Positions 16,070 through 25,430 of a stretch of DNA of 43,275 nucleotides are shown in pieces; the first letter of the stretch is position 1; each line of letters starts with the position of its first letter. Source of the DNA: an uncultured Bacteroides sp. GTDB taxonomy: Bacteria; Bacteroidota; Bacteroidia; Bacteroidales; Bacteroidaceae. Under the pieces are notes generated by a model that saw only the letters and a program-made list of their open reading frames with translations, was not told the origin of the DNA and did no database searches. The stretch spans positions 1-43,275 of the forward strand of contig NZ_CAJLKP010000053.1 in NCBI RefSeq assembly GCF_905207245.1, written 5' to 3'. A program made the translations under genes and the position numbers.

Positions 16070-17287
16070 ATGAAAATACTTCATACCAGCGACTGGCATT
16101 TGGGACATACATTATATAACTATGACCGCAGCCTGGAGCAACAAGCATTTTTGGAACAACTCACCCGCATCGTAGCGGAAGAGAAACCGGACGCAATGGT
16201 AGTGAGTGGGGACATCTACCACTACTCCACCCCATCGGCAACCACACAAAAGATGTATACGGACGGTATGCTCGAAATTCACCGGGCTTGCCCGGATATG
16301 GCAATCGTGGTGACAGCCGGAAATCACGACAGTAGCTCCAAATTGGAGATAGACAGCAATCTGTGGAATCACTTCGGAGTGAAAGTAGTGGGTAACATCG
16401 AACGAAACCGGGAAGAGGTGAATCTGGAAAAACATATTGTGGAAGTGAGGGATAAAGAAGGGCAACTGAAAGGATACATTATTGCCATCCCCCATGTATA
16501 TCCGCAGAACTTCCCGATGCTGGACACAGAGACACCCCGCGAAGAACGGCAGGCACGCTTCTTCCAGGCATTGCAGGACGAAGTAGAGAAAATAAATACG
16601 GATGGACTGCCTGTCGTATTAATGGCACACCTCTCTATAGAAGGCAGCGACCGGAGCGGTCATGACGAAACTACCGGCGGAATAGAATATGTTCCCATCG
16701 GTTCAATGGGCGAAGGGTATGATTATCTGGCGCTCGGGCACATTCATTGTCCGCAGGATATCAAAGGAAACGGCTGCCATGCACGGTATTGCGGTACTCC
16801 CTTGCCCGTGAATTTCGACGAAACATATCCGCATTCTGTTTCTATAGTAGAAGTACGGAGACACGAAGTCCCGGAAATAAGAACGGTAGAAATAGAAAAT
16901 CCCATGCCGCTCGTCACGTTACCCAAAGAGGCGGTGACTTTTGAGGAAGCCATAAAACTACTGGAAGAGTATCCGGACGATAAGCCTGCTTATATTCGCC
17001 TGAACGTCCTGATAAAAGATTATCTGGCACCCGATTGCAACGAACGGGCATCGGGCGCAGTAAAAGGGAAAAAGTGCAAATACTGCTACATTAAGTCCAA
17101 CCGGGAGAAACAGGCTTCGGATAACAAAGCAAGGCATATCTCCATTCAGGAAATACAGGAGATGTCTCCACTGGAAATTGCGAAACTCTATTATCAGGAA
17201 GCGGAAGGAGAAGAGATGGACGAGGAACTCTGCGAGCTGATGAATGCTGCCGTGCAAAGAGTGAGGGAAAAAAATAATCTGCGTTAA
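16070..17287 (+). CDS. sbcD: Exonuclease subunit SbcD
   Basis: Mre11-type metallophosphoesterase subunit of the SbcCD nuclease, which cleaves hairpins and palindromic DNA and processes double-strand breaks. The protein has 405 residues from the ATG at 16070. Phosphoesterase motifs in order: HTSDWHLGHTLYN, SGDIYHYSTPS, VTAGNHDSSSKL, VLMAHLS and LGHIHCPQ. The motif often seen as GDxxD reads GDIYH here. The C-terminal capping region contains a CKYC pair (KGKKCKYCYIK) inside a basic segment that I do not recognise from the E. coli protein. The gene is followed 22 bp later by sbcC, as is usual for this operon. Confidence 0.96.
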   Translation: MKILHTSDWHLGHTLYNYDRSLEQQAFLEQLTRIVAEEKPDAMVVSGDIYHYSTPSATTQKMYTDGMLEIHRACPDMAIVVTAGNHDSSSKLEIDSNLWNHFGVKVVGNIERNREEVNLEKHIVEVRDKEGQLKGYIIAIPHVYPQNFPMLDTETPREERQARFFQALQDEVEKINTDGLPVVLMAHLSIEGSDRSGHDETTGGIEYVPIGSMGEGYDYLALGHIHCPQDIKGNGCHARYCGTPLPVNFDETYPHSVSIVEVRRHEVPEIRTVEIENPMPLVTLPKEAVTFEEAIKLLEEYPDDKPAYIRLNVLIKDYLAPDCNERASGAVKGKKCKYCYIKSNREKQASDNKARHISIQEIQEMSPLEIAKLYYQEAEGEEMDEELCELMNAAVQRVREKNNLR

Positions 17288-17309
17288 TCCGTATAATCTG
17301 TGACGAATC

Positions 17310-20300
17310 ATGAAACTTCAGAAACTGACTATAAAGAACCTGGCATCCATAGAAAATGCCGTCATTGACTTTGAGAACGGACCGCTAAGCGAAGAATCCC
17401 TGTTTCTCATCTGTGGCGAAACAGGTGCCGGAAAAACAACATTGCTCGATGCTATCTGCTTGTCACTCTATAATGAAACACCTCGTATGGAGCGTGCTGA
17501 GAATGAGAAGTACAGGGATGTGGGACAAGTCTTTTCTTCCAAAAAAGAGGAGGTGGCAATCAACGACAGCCGCCAACTGATGCGCCGGAACACCAATGAG
17601 GCATGGACCGAACTGGAATTTACGGGTTCGAACGAGATACCCTACACTGCCAAATGGTACGTGGCACGTGCACACCGGAAAGCATCCGGTGCCATCCAGG
17701 ATACCAAGTGGACTTTAGAGAACCGGAAAACAGGCATTCAGCTCACCAAGAAAAATGAAATAAAAACTGAAATACAAATTGCTGTGGGACTGACGTTCGA
17801 GCAGTTCTGCCGCACCACCCTACTGGCACAAGGAGATTTCACCAAGTTTTTGCAAAGCAAGGAAAGTGAGAAATCGGATATTTTGGAGAAACTGACTGGC
17901 ACCGGAATCTATTCTGAAATAGGCGCCGGAATTTATGCCATCACCAAAGAGAAGCGCATGGATTATGAAAATCAGAGCCGTAAACTGGAAGGTATCCATA
18001 TCCTGAGTGATGAAGAAATAGCTGAAATTGATGGAGCTATGGCTGCATTAAACACAGAAATCAATGAAACTACCCGGCAAAAGAATACAGCCGTCCTGAA
18101 ACGTGACTGGCTGAAGAGGCATACAGAACTCGTCTTCAGCCAGGAAAACCAGCAGAAAGCCTGGGAAGCAAAAAAAGAGCTACTACAATCAGATGATTTC
18201 CGGCAAAAAGAGTTACTGATTAAGGCTTGGAATAATACAGCAGATGCCCGCAACTGGTCCTCTGCCTTAAAACAGCAGCAACACCAACAGGAAAGTAATA
18301 TCCAGCAAACTGAAAATTTGAAAGCGGACTTTATCCGCCTCAGTAGTGGTTGCATCTGGCTACAAGAGAATATGAAGGAGCAACAGGACAAGCTGGTGCT
18401 TGCCGGGGAGTATCTGCAAACTCATGCTCCGCTCCTCCCTATGTTCGAGCAAAGCCAGTCTATCATTGCCGACCTCAATGCCATACTTTCTGCCCACTCG
18501 CGCATTGCGGTCTATGAAAAGCAAATAACGGAACTAACCCGACAGCAACCAATTCTGGAACAGGAACGCATGGACAAGGAAAACGACTTCAACCTGAAAG
18601 ACAAGGAAAACCAAACCAAACAACAGGAGATAGACCAACTGAATGTACAGCTTGAATCCATGAATCGGAATGCCTTGCAGGAAAAGAAAAACGTTTTGGA
18701 AACCACCAGAGAGAATTTGCAGAAAGCCCGCAATTCCCTGGTGGTATTGCAAGAAAAACAGGCAGCGTTGGATATGGCACAGGAAAATGAGAAGTCATTG
18801 GACAAGAAATTGCAAACCTGTAAGAGCCGATATGTGGCACTCAAAGCCGGATTCAACATCAGGAAGAAAGCATATGACGACATCAAGACACTTTACGACA
18901 AACAAAAAGAGGCAGTAGAGGAATGGGCCAAAGAAGCCCGTGCCCGTCTCTCTGTAGGAGATACTTGTCCGGTATGCGGGCAGGAGATAAAATCACTCTG
19001 CAAGGATGAAGACTTTCAGTCTGTGCTTGCTCCTATCCGGCAGTCACTGGAGGTAAAAGAGAAAGAATATAAAGAGGCGGAACAGGCTTTGAACGCTAAT
19101 CGGACAGAGGGTAGAACATATGAGGAAATGATGGCAAACAGTCGTCTGGCAACGGAGAAAGCTCAGAAAGGATACGACATTGCCCGAACAGAGGCACAGG
19201 AGAAATGCAGTCAATGCCGTATTCCGAATACCTCTGACAATACCGGAGAGGTATTGGAAAAATTAATTCTGGAAAACAAGCAAGACCTTGAAAATGTCAA
19301 TGTCAAGCTGAATGAAGTGCAAACCCTCGCCAACAATATCTCCCGATTGCAGCACCGGAAAGACGAATATCAAAAGGCTGTGGAAACTGCCCGAAAAGCG
19401 TTCGACACCGCCGATAAAAGTCTTACTAAACTGAAAAATGACATCGCCAACAAACATTCGCTGAGAGAAAGTGAAAAGAATATTATCCACACTACTCTGG
19501 AACGCGTCACTCCCTTGATTCTCTGGAAAGAGTGGCAAACAGAATGGAGCAACTCCCCTACTGCGTTTATCGAACGTTTGCAAAAGTCAGCAGGACATTA
19601 CAAACTGGCGCAGGAAAGGCAGGCGGAATTGAAGGCTACCCTCTCCTTAATTGATAAAGAACTGGACAGTATATCGGCTACACGGAAAATAATCTGCGAT
19701 GCCTTTTCCGAATGGAAGAATCTTCCGATAGAGGAAAAAATGGAAATCAAGAATCTGGGGCTAGCCTGGAATACATTGAACTCTCAGGTGGGCGGACTGA
19801 AACAAAACCTTCTGTCTGCCCGCAAAAATATAGAGGAGTTACAAGCCAATCTGGCAACTTTCTATGCCTCACATCCGGATATTGACGAAGCGCGTATCAT
19901 TGCCCTCTCCACTTATTCCGGCGAACAGATAGAGCATCTGCGCAGCGGGCTACAAAAGCTTAAAGAGGAAGAAGTTGCTGCACAGACGGCCTTCAAACTG
20001 ACAACCGGGCAATTGGAAGAACACCTAAGCAAGAAACCTGAAATAGAGGAAGAGGAGACTTTTGAAAATCTGAACAGCCTCATCATCATTTCAGATGAAA
20101 AGATTGCGGCAGGAACCCAGACCGCTCTACGGCTGAAAATACAACTGGAAGAAAATATGAAGAACATCGCCCGGATAAAGGATGAAAAGAAACGTGCGGA
20201 TGAGTTACGGGAAGTCTACCTGAAATGGGACCGCCTCTGCCATCACTTCGGTGATGAGAAAGGAAAGAATTTCCGGAATATAGCCCAGAGTTTCGTATTG

Positions 20301-20729
20301 AAAGAGCTACTCAGCGGAGCTAATTTCTATCTGCAACGTCTGACGGATCGTTATGAACTGGAATGTCAGGCAGGTTCGCTCACCATTCTGCTGCGCGACT
20401 TTTATCAGGGAGGTGCAGCACGTCCGGCTTGTACGTTGTCCGGCGGGGAAAGTTTTTTGGTTTCCTTATCGCTGGCTCTCGGACTTTCTTCACTCAGCCG
20501 GCAAAGTCTGTCGGTAGATACGTTATTTATTGATGAAGGTTTCGGTACGCTGAGTAGCGATTATCTGAATACAGTGATGGATACACTGGAGAAATTGCAC
20601 CAGATGGGTGGAAAGAAGGTGGGAATCATCAGCCATGTAGAGGGATTGCGGGAACGAATAAAAACGCAGATACAGGTGAAGAGGGTTGATAATTCGAGGA
20701 GTGAGATTAGGACAATAAGAATGTTGTAA
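17310..20729 (+). CDS. sbcC: Exonuclease subunit SbcC (AAA-type ATPase)
   Basis: Rad50-like partner of SbcD, giving ATP-dependent hairpin and DNA-end processing. The 1139-residue protein has an N-terminal ATPase half with Walker A GETGAGKTTLLDAI, long Gln/Glu/Lys-rich coiled coils on both sides of a zinc hook (CPVCGQ, Cys553 and Cys556), and a C-terminal ATPase half. The latter carries the ABC signature LSGGESFLVSLSLALGL, Walker B LFIDEGFGTL and the late His of ISHVEGL. Its stop codon (20727-20729) is the first edge of the symmetric repeat element downstream; the nuclease family is known to attack such palindromic DNA, but any link is speculation. Confidence 0.97.
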   Translation: MKLQKLTIKNLASIENAVIDFENGPLSEESLFLICGETGAGKTTLLDAICLSLYNETPRMERAENEKYRDVGQVFSSKKEEVAINDSRQLMRRNTNEAWTELEFTGSNEIPYTAKWYVARAHRKASGAIQDTKWTLENRKTGIQLTKKNEIKTEIQIAVGLTFEQFCRTTLLAQGDFTKFLQSKESEKSDILEKLTGTGIYSEIGAGIYAITKEKRMDYENQSRKLEGIHILSDEEIAEIDGAMAALNTEINETTRQKNTAVLKRDWLKRHTELVFSQENQQKAWEAKKELLQSDDFRQKELLIKAWNNTADARNWSSALKQQQHQQESNIQQTENLKADFIRLSSGCIWLQENMKEQQDKLVLAGEYLQTHAPLLPMFEQSQSIIADLNAILSAHSRIAVYEKQITELTRQQPILEQERMDKENDFNLKDKENQTKQQEIDQLNVQLESMNRNALQEKKNVLETTRENLQKARNSLVVLQEKQAALDMAQENEKSLDKKLQTCKSRYVALKAGFNIRKKAYDDIKTLYDKQKEAVEEWAKEARARLSVGDTCPVCGQEIKSLCKDEDFQSVLAPIRQSLEVKEKEYKEAEQALNANRTEGRTYEEMMANSRLATEKAQKGYDIARTEAQEKCSQCRIPNTSDNTGEVLEKLILENKQDLENVNVKLNEVQTLANNISRLQHRKDEYQKAVETARKAFDTADKSLTKLKNDIANKHSLRESEKNIIHTTLERVTPLILWKEWQTEWSNSPTAFIERLQKSAGHYKLAQERQAELKATLSLIDKELDSISATRKIICDAFSEWKNLPIEEKMEIKNLGLAWNTLNSQVGGLKQNLLSARKNIEELQANLATFYASHPDIDEARIIALSTYSGEQIEHLRSGLQKLKEEEVAAQTAFKLTTGQLEEHLSKKPEIEEEETFENLNSLIIISDEKIAAGTQTALRLKIQLEENMKNIARIKDEKKRADELREVYLKWDRLCHHFGDEKGKNFRNIAQSFVLKELLSGANFYLQRLTDRYELECQAGSLTILLRDFYQGGAARPACTLSGGESFLVSLSLALGLSSLSRQSLSVDTLFIDEGFGTLSSDYLNTVMDTLEKLHQMGGKKVGIISHVEGLRERIKTQIQVKRVDNSRSEIRTIRML

Positions 20730-20906
20730 ATGATAATTTATCGCGCTTTGCGCGATAAGTGACAAGCTACAAGCTACGAGTGACAAGTGCCTTTCGGTGT
20801 GATAGCCGGCGCGAATAATTATTCACCCACGAGTACAGCGCAGCAACTCGTTACTGGTAGCTCGTAGCTCGTAACTTAATTTAGCGCTCCGCGCTAAATT
20901 ATCATT
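20729..20906. repeat. 178-bp symmetric repeat element with hairpins and heptad arrays
   Basis: The element is nearly mirror-symmetric around its centre. The outer ends form an inverted repeat (AATGATAATTTA at 20729-20740, TAAATTATCATT at 20895-20906). Next come two perfect small hairpins (20738-20758, 9-bp stem, TTT loop; 20878-20900, 10-bp stem, TCC loop). Then come two arrays of five 7-bp units in opposite orientation (20757-20791, AAGCTAC type; 20843-20877, GTAGCTC type). The centre carries the palindrome GAATAATTATTC (20813-20824). The left array plus its TTTCGG flank matches the reverse complement of 3-43. It has no coding capacity, and its first bases overlap the sbcC stop. It resembles a MITE- or REP-pair-like mobile or structured element. 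Confidence 0.8.
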
Positions 20907-20945
20907 TTTCTGTTCCCACAAGTGCCAGCACACCATATTATTATG

Positions 20946-20953
20946 TACTTTTG
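20946..20953 (+). promoter_or_regulatory. Candidate -7 box for map
   Basis: TACTTTTG matches TAnnTTTG, 24 bp before the map ATG and 39 bp after the end of the repeat element. It implies that map-rmuC-xpt can be transcribed separately from sbcDC. Confidence 0.6.
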
Positions 20954-20977
20954 TAGCAATTATAAATCAAAGAAACA

Positions 20978-21832
20978 ATGAAAAAGTTCGTAAAAGGAGT
21001 CCGGTTTGCTCCTAAAAATTATTCCGACGAAGTAGAAAAGAAGATTCAACACTATAAAAAAGAAGGTTATAAACTGCCGTCACGCCATTTATTACGCACG
21101 GAAGAACAATTGGCAGGTATCCGTGAAAGTGCTAAAATCAACACCGCATTGCTGGAGTACATTTCGGCAAACATACGCGAAGGCATGTCTACGGCAGAGA
21201 TTGACCACATGGTATATGAGTTTACGACAGACCATGACGCAATACCTGCTCCTTTTCTGTACGAAGGATTTCCGAAAAGTGTATGTACAAGCATCAACGA
21301 CGTGGTCTGTCATGGCATTCCAAGCACAAAAGAGTTCCTGCGCAACGGGGATATTGTGAACGTGGACGTTTCAACCATATACAAGGGATATTTCTCGGAT
21401 GCTTCAAGAATGTACATGATTGGAGATGTGAAACCGGAAATGCAACGCCTGGTGCAAGTGGCAAAGGAATGTCGTGACATAGGTGTGCAGACCGCACAAC
21501 CGTGGGTACGACTGGGGGATGTAGGTGCAGCCATTCAGGAACATGCAGAAAAGAACGGCTATAGCGTAGTGCGTGACCTTTGCGGGCATGGCGTCGGCAT
21601 CAAATTCCATGAAGAACCGGATGTGGAACACTTTGGTAAACGCGGTACAGGTATGCTCATCGTTCCGGGAATGACGTTCACCATCGAACCGATGATAAAC
21701 ATGGGAACTTACGAAGTTTTCATCGACGAAGCTGACGGATGGACAGTGTGCACCGACGACGGACTGCCTTCGGCACAATGGGAAAGCATGATTCTGATTA
21801 CTGAAACCGGAAACGAAATATTGACGGAATAA
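20978..21832 (+). CDS. map: Methionine aminopeptidase, type I
   Basis: Removes the initiator methionine from new proteins in the cytosol. The 284-residue protein has the M24 'pita-bread' fold. The metal ligands are visible as Asp in IVNVDVS, Asp in FSDASRMY, His in GHGVGIKFHEEP, Glu in FTIEPM and Glu in QWESM. The roughly 40-residue basic extension before the catalytic core (FVKGVRFAPKNYSDEVEKK) is longer than in the short E. coli form and may aid ribosome contact. This copy is not in the ribosomal-protein locus where map is often found, so the genome may have a second one. rmuC begins 2 bp after its stop, suggesting coupling. Confidence 0.95.
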   Translation: MKKFVKGVRFAPKNYSDEVEKKIQHYKKEGYKLPSRHLLRTEEQLAGIRESAKINTALLEYISANIREGMSTAEIDHMVYEFTTDHDAIPAPFLYEGFPKSVCTSINDVVCHGIPSTKEFLRNGDIVNVDVSTIYKGYFSDASRMYMIGDVKPEMQRLVQVAKECRDIGVQTAQPWVRLGDVGAAIQEHAEKNGYSVVRDLCGHGVGIKFHEEPDVEHFGKRGTGMLIVPGMTFTIEPMINMGTYEVFIDEADGWTVCTDDGLPSAQWESMILITETGNEILTE

Positions 21833-21834
21833 GC

Positions 21835-23067
21835 ATGGAGATCGTTTTTCTAATTATCGGACTGACAGTAGGTGCCGGTGTAGGCTATCTGATAGCAGAA
21901 CGCAAAAGTACTGCCCTGAAAGCCGAACTCACGGGACGGGAAAAAGAAGTGGAGTTGCTGAAACGAAACATGGAAGAAGCGGAAGCCATGCATAAACGCA
22001 TGAATATGGAATTCGAAAATCTATCCAACCGTATCTTCCAAAGCAAGACAGAAGACTTCACCAAGCTGAATGCCGAACATCTGAACAACCTGCTCCGCCC
22101 ACTGGGCGACAACCTGAAAGAATTTCGGGAGAAGGTGGAACAGGTGTACAGTAACGAAGCCAAAGAGCGTTTCTCACTGGGCGAGCGTATCAAAGAATTA
22201 GTAGAACTGAACAACCGCCTCAGCGAGGATGCCAACAACCTGACCCGTGCATTGAAAGGTGATTCAAAAATGCAGGGCAACTGGGGTGAAATGATTCTGG
22301 AGCGTCTGCTCCAGTCATCCGGCCTAATTGAAGGTGAACATTATTTCCGTCAGGAATTCCTGAAAGATGAACGGGGCGAAGTCATCACCAGTGAAGAAAG
22401 CGGGCAGAAAATGCAACCGGATATCTTGGTAAAATATCCCGATGACCGGGAAATGATTATAGACTCCAAAGTCTCCCTCACAGCCTACAGTGCCTATACT
22501 TCTGCCGAGCACAAGGATGAAAAGACCCGCTGGCTGAAAGCCCATCTACAGTCTGTCCGTACACATATAGACGAGTTGAGCCAAAAGGATTACTCTCACT
22601 ATGACAGTAAAGCACCGGACTTTGTCATGATGTTCATCCCCACCGAAGGTGCCTACCTGCTGGCTATACAGAGTGACACCAATCTTTGGGAATATGCCTA
22701 CAACAAAAAAGTGGTACTGATGAATCCTACCAATCTTATCAGTGCCCTGCGTCTTTCCCTTGATCTCTGGAAACGGGAAAACCAGGTAAAGAATGTACAG
22801 GCAATCATCAAGCGGGGCACAGCACTGTATGAAAAGATTGTAGGCTTCACCGATACCTTCCTGAGCATCGGAGACAGGTTAACCGGATTACAAAAAGACT
22901 ATGACAGGGCTTTCAACCAACTTTCCGATGGAAATGGAAGCGTAGTGAGACAAGCGGAAATGCTGAGGGGCATGAGCCTCACTCCTAAAAAACGAATTTC
23001 AGCAAGATTGTTACCCAGAGGAGAAGAACCTGAGGAAGAGGAAGAAGAAACCGAACAGATAAAATAA
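21835..23067 (+). CDS. rmuC: DNA recombination protein RmuC
   Basis: A 410-residue protein thought to limit recombination at inverted repeats, possibly as a nuclease. An N-terminal membrane helix (about residues 2-20, IVFLIIGLTVGAGVGYLIA) is followed by a coiled coil (about 25-125), then the RmuC core with the family landmarks GNWGEMILERLLQSSGL, PDILVKYPDDREMIIDSKV, FMMFIPTEGAYL and LMNPTNLISALR. The C-terminal tail is acidic (EEPEEEEEETEQ). It is tightly coupled to map upstream. Together with sbcCD it makes this block rich in proteins that act on palindromic DNA. Confidence 0.94.
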   Translation: MEIVFLIIGLTVGAGVGYLIAERKSTALKAELTGREKEVELLKRNMEEAEAMHKRMNMEFENLSNRIFQSKTEDFTKLNAEHLNNLLRPLGDNLKEFREKVEQVYSNEAKERFSLGERIKELVELNNRLSEDANNLTRALKGDSKMQGNWGEMILERLLQSSGLIEGEHYFRQEFLKDERGEVITSEESGQKMQPDILVKYPDDREMIIDSKVSLTAYSAYTSAEHKDEKTRWLKAHLQSVRTHIDELSQKDYSHYDSKAPDFVMMFIPTEGAYLLAIQSDTNLWEYAYNKKVVLMNPTNLISALRLSLDLWKRENQVKNVQAIIKRGTALYEKIVGFTDTFLSIGDRLTGLQKDYDRAFNQLSDGNGSVVRQAEMLRGMSLTPKKRISARLLPRGEEPEEEEEETEQIK

Positions 23068-23092
23068 GTATTCAAAATCAAATATATAAAAC

Positions 23093-23659
23093 ATGAAAAT
23101 CCTAAAAGACCGTATTCTGAAGGACGGAAAATGTTATCCGGGAGGTATATTGAAAGTAGACAACTTCATTAATCATCAGATGGACCCTATCCTAATGAAA
23201 TCCATCGGTGTTGAATTTGTCAGACGGTTTGCTTCCACCCCAATCAACAAGATTATTACAGTGGAAGCCAGTGGCATCGCTCCTGCCATTATGGTAGGAT
23301 ACTTATTGGAGCTTCCTGTAGTGTTTGCCAAAAAGAAAAAGCCCAGCACCATGGAAAATATGCTGGTTACCTCTGTCTATTCGTTCACCAAACAGCGTTC
23401 GTATGAAGTATGTGTCAGTGAAGATTTTCTTCGCCCGAGCGACCGGGTACTCTTTATAGACGACTTCCTTGCCAATGGAAATGCTGCCAAAGGCATAATG
23501 GAACTCGTGAAGCAAGCTGGTGCCGAACTAGTGGGCATGGGATTCATCATAGAAAAAGCTTTTCAGCACGGAGGGGATGAATTGCGTGAACAAGGCATTC
23601 ATGTAGAATCTTTGGCAATTATTGAAAGCCTGGATAATTGTGAAATTAGAATCAAATAA
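23093..23659 (+). CDS. xpt: Xanthine phosphoribosyltransferase
   Basis: Purine salvage enzyme that makes XMP from xanthine and PRPP in the cytosol. The 188-residue length and the start MKILKDRILKDG fit the Gram-positive-type Xpt family. The PRPP-binding motif is VLFIDDFLANGNA, and the basic loop FAKKKKPSTM is also characteristic. It lies 25 bp after rmuC without a purine riboswitch, so it is probably read from the map promoter. A symmetric terminator overlaps its stop codon. Confidence 0.93.
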   Translation: MKILKDRILKDGKCYPGGILKVDNFINHQMDPILMKSIGVEFVRRFASTPINKIITVEASGIAPAIMVGYLLELPVVFAKKKKPSTMENMLVTSVYSFTKQRSYEVCVSEDFLRPSDRVLFIDDFLANGNAAKGIMELVKQAGAELVGMGFIIEKAFQHGGDELREQGIHVESLAIIESLDNCEIRIK

Positions 23660-23695
23660 AAATATGTGGGTTTCGACACACCCACATATTTTTAT
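23656..23695. terminator. Bidirectional terminator between xpt and blaR1-type gene
   Basis: A 16-bp perfect stem (23656-23671 with 23680-23695, core TATGTGGGT) with A- and T-runs at the base and an 8-nt loop. It begins inside the end of xpt and serves convergent genes. Confidence 0.9.
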
Positions 23696-23704
23696 CATAA
23701 TTCG

Positions 23705-25402
23705 TTATTCGCCATATAAAGTATTCCGGATAACTTCCTTCACATCTTCCACTACTCCCATAGCGACATCCTTGTCCAACTTAAGACTTACCGCTAAATG
23801 ATCAATCCCTGTAGTAGCTTTATATTCTTTAAGACTCTGCTCCACTTCCCGAAGAGAAGGATTCTTCAGAACCGGACCGGCACTTCCGCCGGAAAACAAA
23901 GATATCTGAATTGGCAAGGAAATATCCGTAGTCGTTTTATATTTGGAACTATAAACTTTAGATTCTCCAAAATGAACTAATATAGGAAATACACTATCCA
24001 AACGGGCTTCCGAAACTCCACCCAACTGCTCGGATATTTCACCACGCACTTGCAGATAAGAGTCTTTTATTGTCCGAAGATAAGAAGTAATGACATCTGA
24101 TGATGAACCACGATCATACCTGACAAGTAAATACGTTGAATAATTCAGATCTCCCTTCACATATTTCTGATATTCCGCTCTCAACAAGTCGGCAAGCTGG
24201 GTCGATAAGGTTTCCACATCATATTCTTTTATCAATTTCTGATTCAACATCATCTTATTGTTCATATTTACAAAGAAAGAATGAATGGTTCCCGACTTTT
24301 TATCAGTTTGGTATGCCTTCTTTTCGCCAGCCGCATCTTCAGCTTTCCGCTTGAAAAAGGCTTCTAATTGCACCAGTTCACTTTGGGAAATCGGATCTTG
24401 TTTCACCTCCACAGGAGCCATCCCCTGTTCCACTGTTTTCTTCACTTCCGGCCGCGCAAACGCATAGAGCGTTCCGGCAGCCACCGGCACGAAAAGCAAT
24501 AGCTTCAAACGTGCCCAATTGTTTGTTCTTCTTTTTAACATCATTGTGATACGGTTTTTAAGTTTACTGTGATTGAAACCGCAGGCCATAGAGTAGAGCC
24601 TTGTGCCTACGGATTTCTTCACCAGCAAAAGTTGATATTGAGTTGCATCGATGCCATGATTAATGACGCTGTTGTCCGCTTCATATTCGTGTACTTCCCG
24701 GAGTTCGTGCATCAGCAACCATGCAGCAGGATTAAACCAATGGAGTATGACGAGACATTCCATCCAAAGTAAATCCAGTGTATGCCGATGCTGCAAATGC
24801 ATCTGTTCGTGCAATAATATTTCTCCGGGATTCCTTTCATAGTCTTCCTGTGAAAGGACAATCGTATTTCCCCAACTGAAAGAGATAATCTTTTCCGGAC
24901 AAACGACCAGTCTGTACTCTCCATACTCGTGAGCAGGAAAACGGTGTATGAGCCGACACATACGGATAGTGGAAAGCAAAAGAAAACTAAATACAACGAA
25001 TGCCCCAAAAAGATAACAGCCACCCAGGAGCAAAGTGACAGGAATGGCAGACATTACACCGCCACAAGATTCTTCTATCGAATTTTCTTCCTCTGCGTCT
25101 ACGAAGAAAGCGCCTATTCCCTCAAACGGATATTCCTTACTGACCTCTTCTCCTTTATCATCAACACCAGCTTCTTTCTCTGTCAGCAGATTCCTGACAA
25201 TAGTCACAGGCAACTGCAAAGGAGTATATCGAGAAACATCTATTTGCATCAACGGTAACAATGTGCAAACCACTGTTCCTATTAGCAGCAACAGCCGATT
25301 CGTACAGAAGAGAGTGTCTTTCCTGAAGAACAGCCTGAATAGAAAATACAGGATGGTCAGGCACAAAGTCGACTCAAATATATGGAATAATATAGTTCCC
25401 AT
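23705..25402 (-). CDS. BlaR1/MecR1-type M56 membrane metallopeptidase
   Basis: A 565-residue signalling protease that in the Bla/Mec systems senses a signal and triggers cleavage of the partner repressor. About four membrane helices are visible (about 5-25, 34-52, 118-142 and 305-322). The cytosolic protease loop holds the zinc motif HEQMH, within ILLHEQMHLQHRH, and the later Glu in HEYEADNSVI. The region after the last helix (about 325-565) is not a penicillin-binding domain as far as I can see, nor a TonB domain. It contains a Lys/Glu-rich segment and a domain I do not recognise. It is preceded by the repressor gene with a 28-bp gap. No beta-lactamase gene is in the window, so the regulon is unknown. 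Confidence 0.88.
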   Translation of the reverse strand: MGTILFHIFESTLCLTILYFLFRLFFRKDTLFCTNRLLLLIGTVVCTLLPLMQIDVSRYTPLQLPVTIVRNLLTEKEAGVDDKGEEVSKEYPFEGIGAFFVDAEEENSIEESCGGVMSAIPVTLLLGGCYLFGAFVVFSFLLLSTIRMCRLIHRFPAHEYGEYRLVVCPEKIISFSWGNTIVLSQEDYERNPGEILLHEQMHLQHRHTLDLLWMECLVILHWFNPAAWLLMHELREVHEYEADNSVINHGIDATQYQLLLVKKSVGTRLYSMACGFNHSKLKNRITMMLKRRTNNWARLKLLLFVPVAAGTLYAFARPEVKKTVEQGMAPVEVKQDPISQSELVQLEAFFKRKAEDAAGEKKAYQTDKKSGTIHSFFVNMNNKMMLNQKLIKEYDVETLSTQLADLLRAEYQKYVKGDLNYSTYLLVRYDRGSSSDVITSYLRTIKDSYLQVRGEISEQLGGVSEARLDSVFPILVHFGESKVYSSKYKTTTDISLPIQISLFSGGSAGPVLKNPSLREVEQSLKEYKATTGIDHLAVSLKLDKDVAMGVVEDVKEVIRNTLYGE

Positions 25403-25430
25403 GATACATTCGCTTATCAGGTGAGTATCT

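Noticed and set aside
23060..23093. Purine riboswitch upstream of xpt
   Set aside because: The gap to rmuC is only 25 bp, too short for a riboswitch aptamer.
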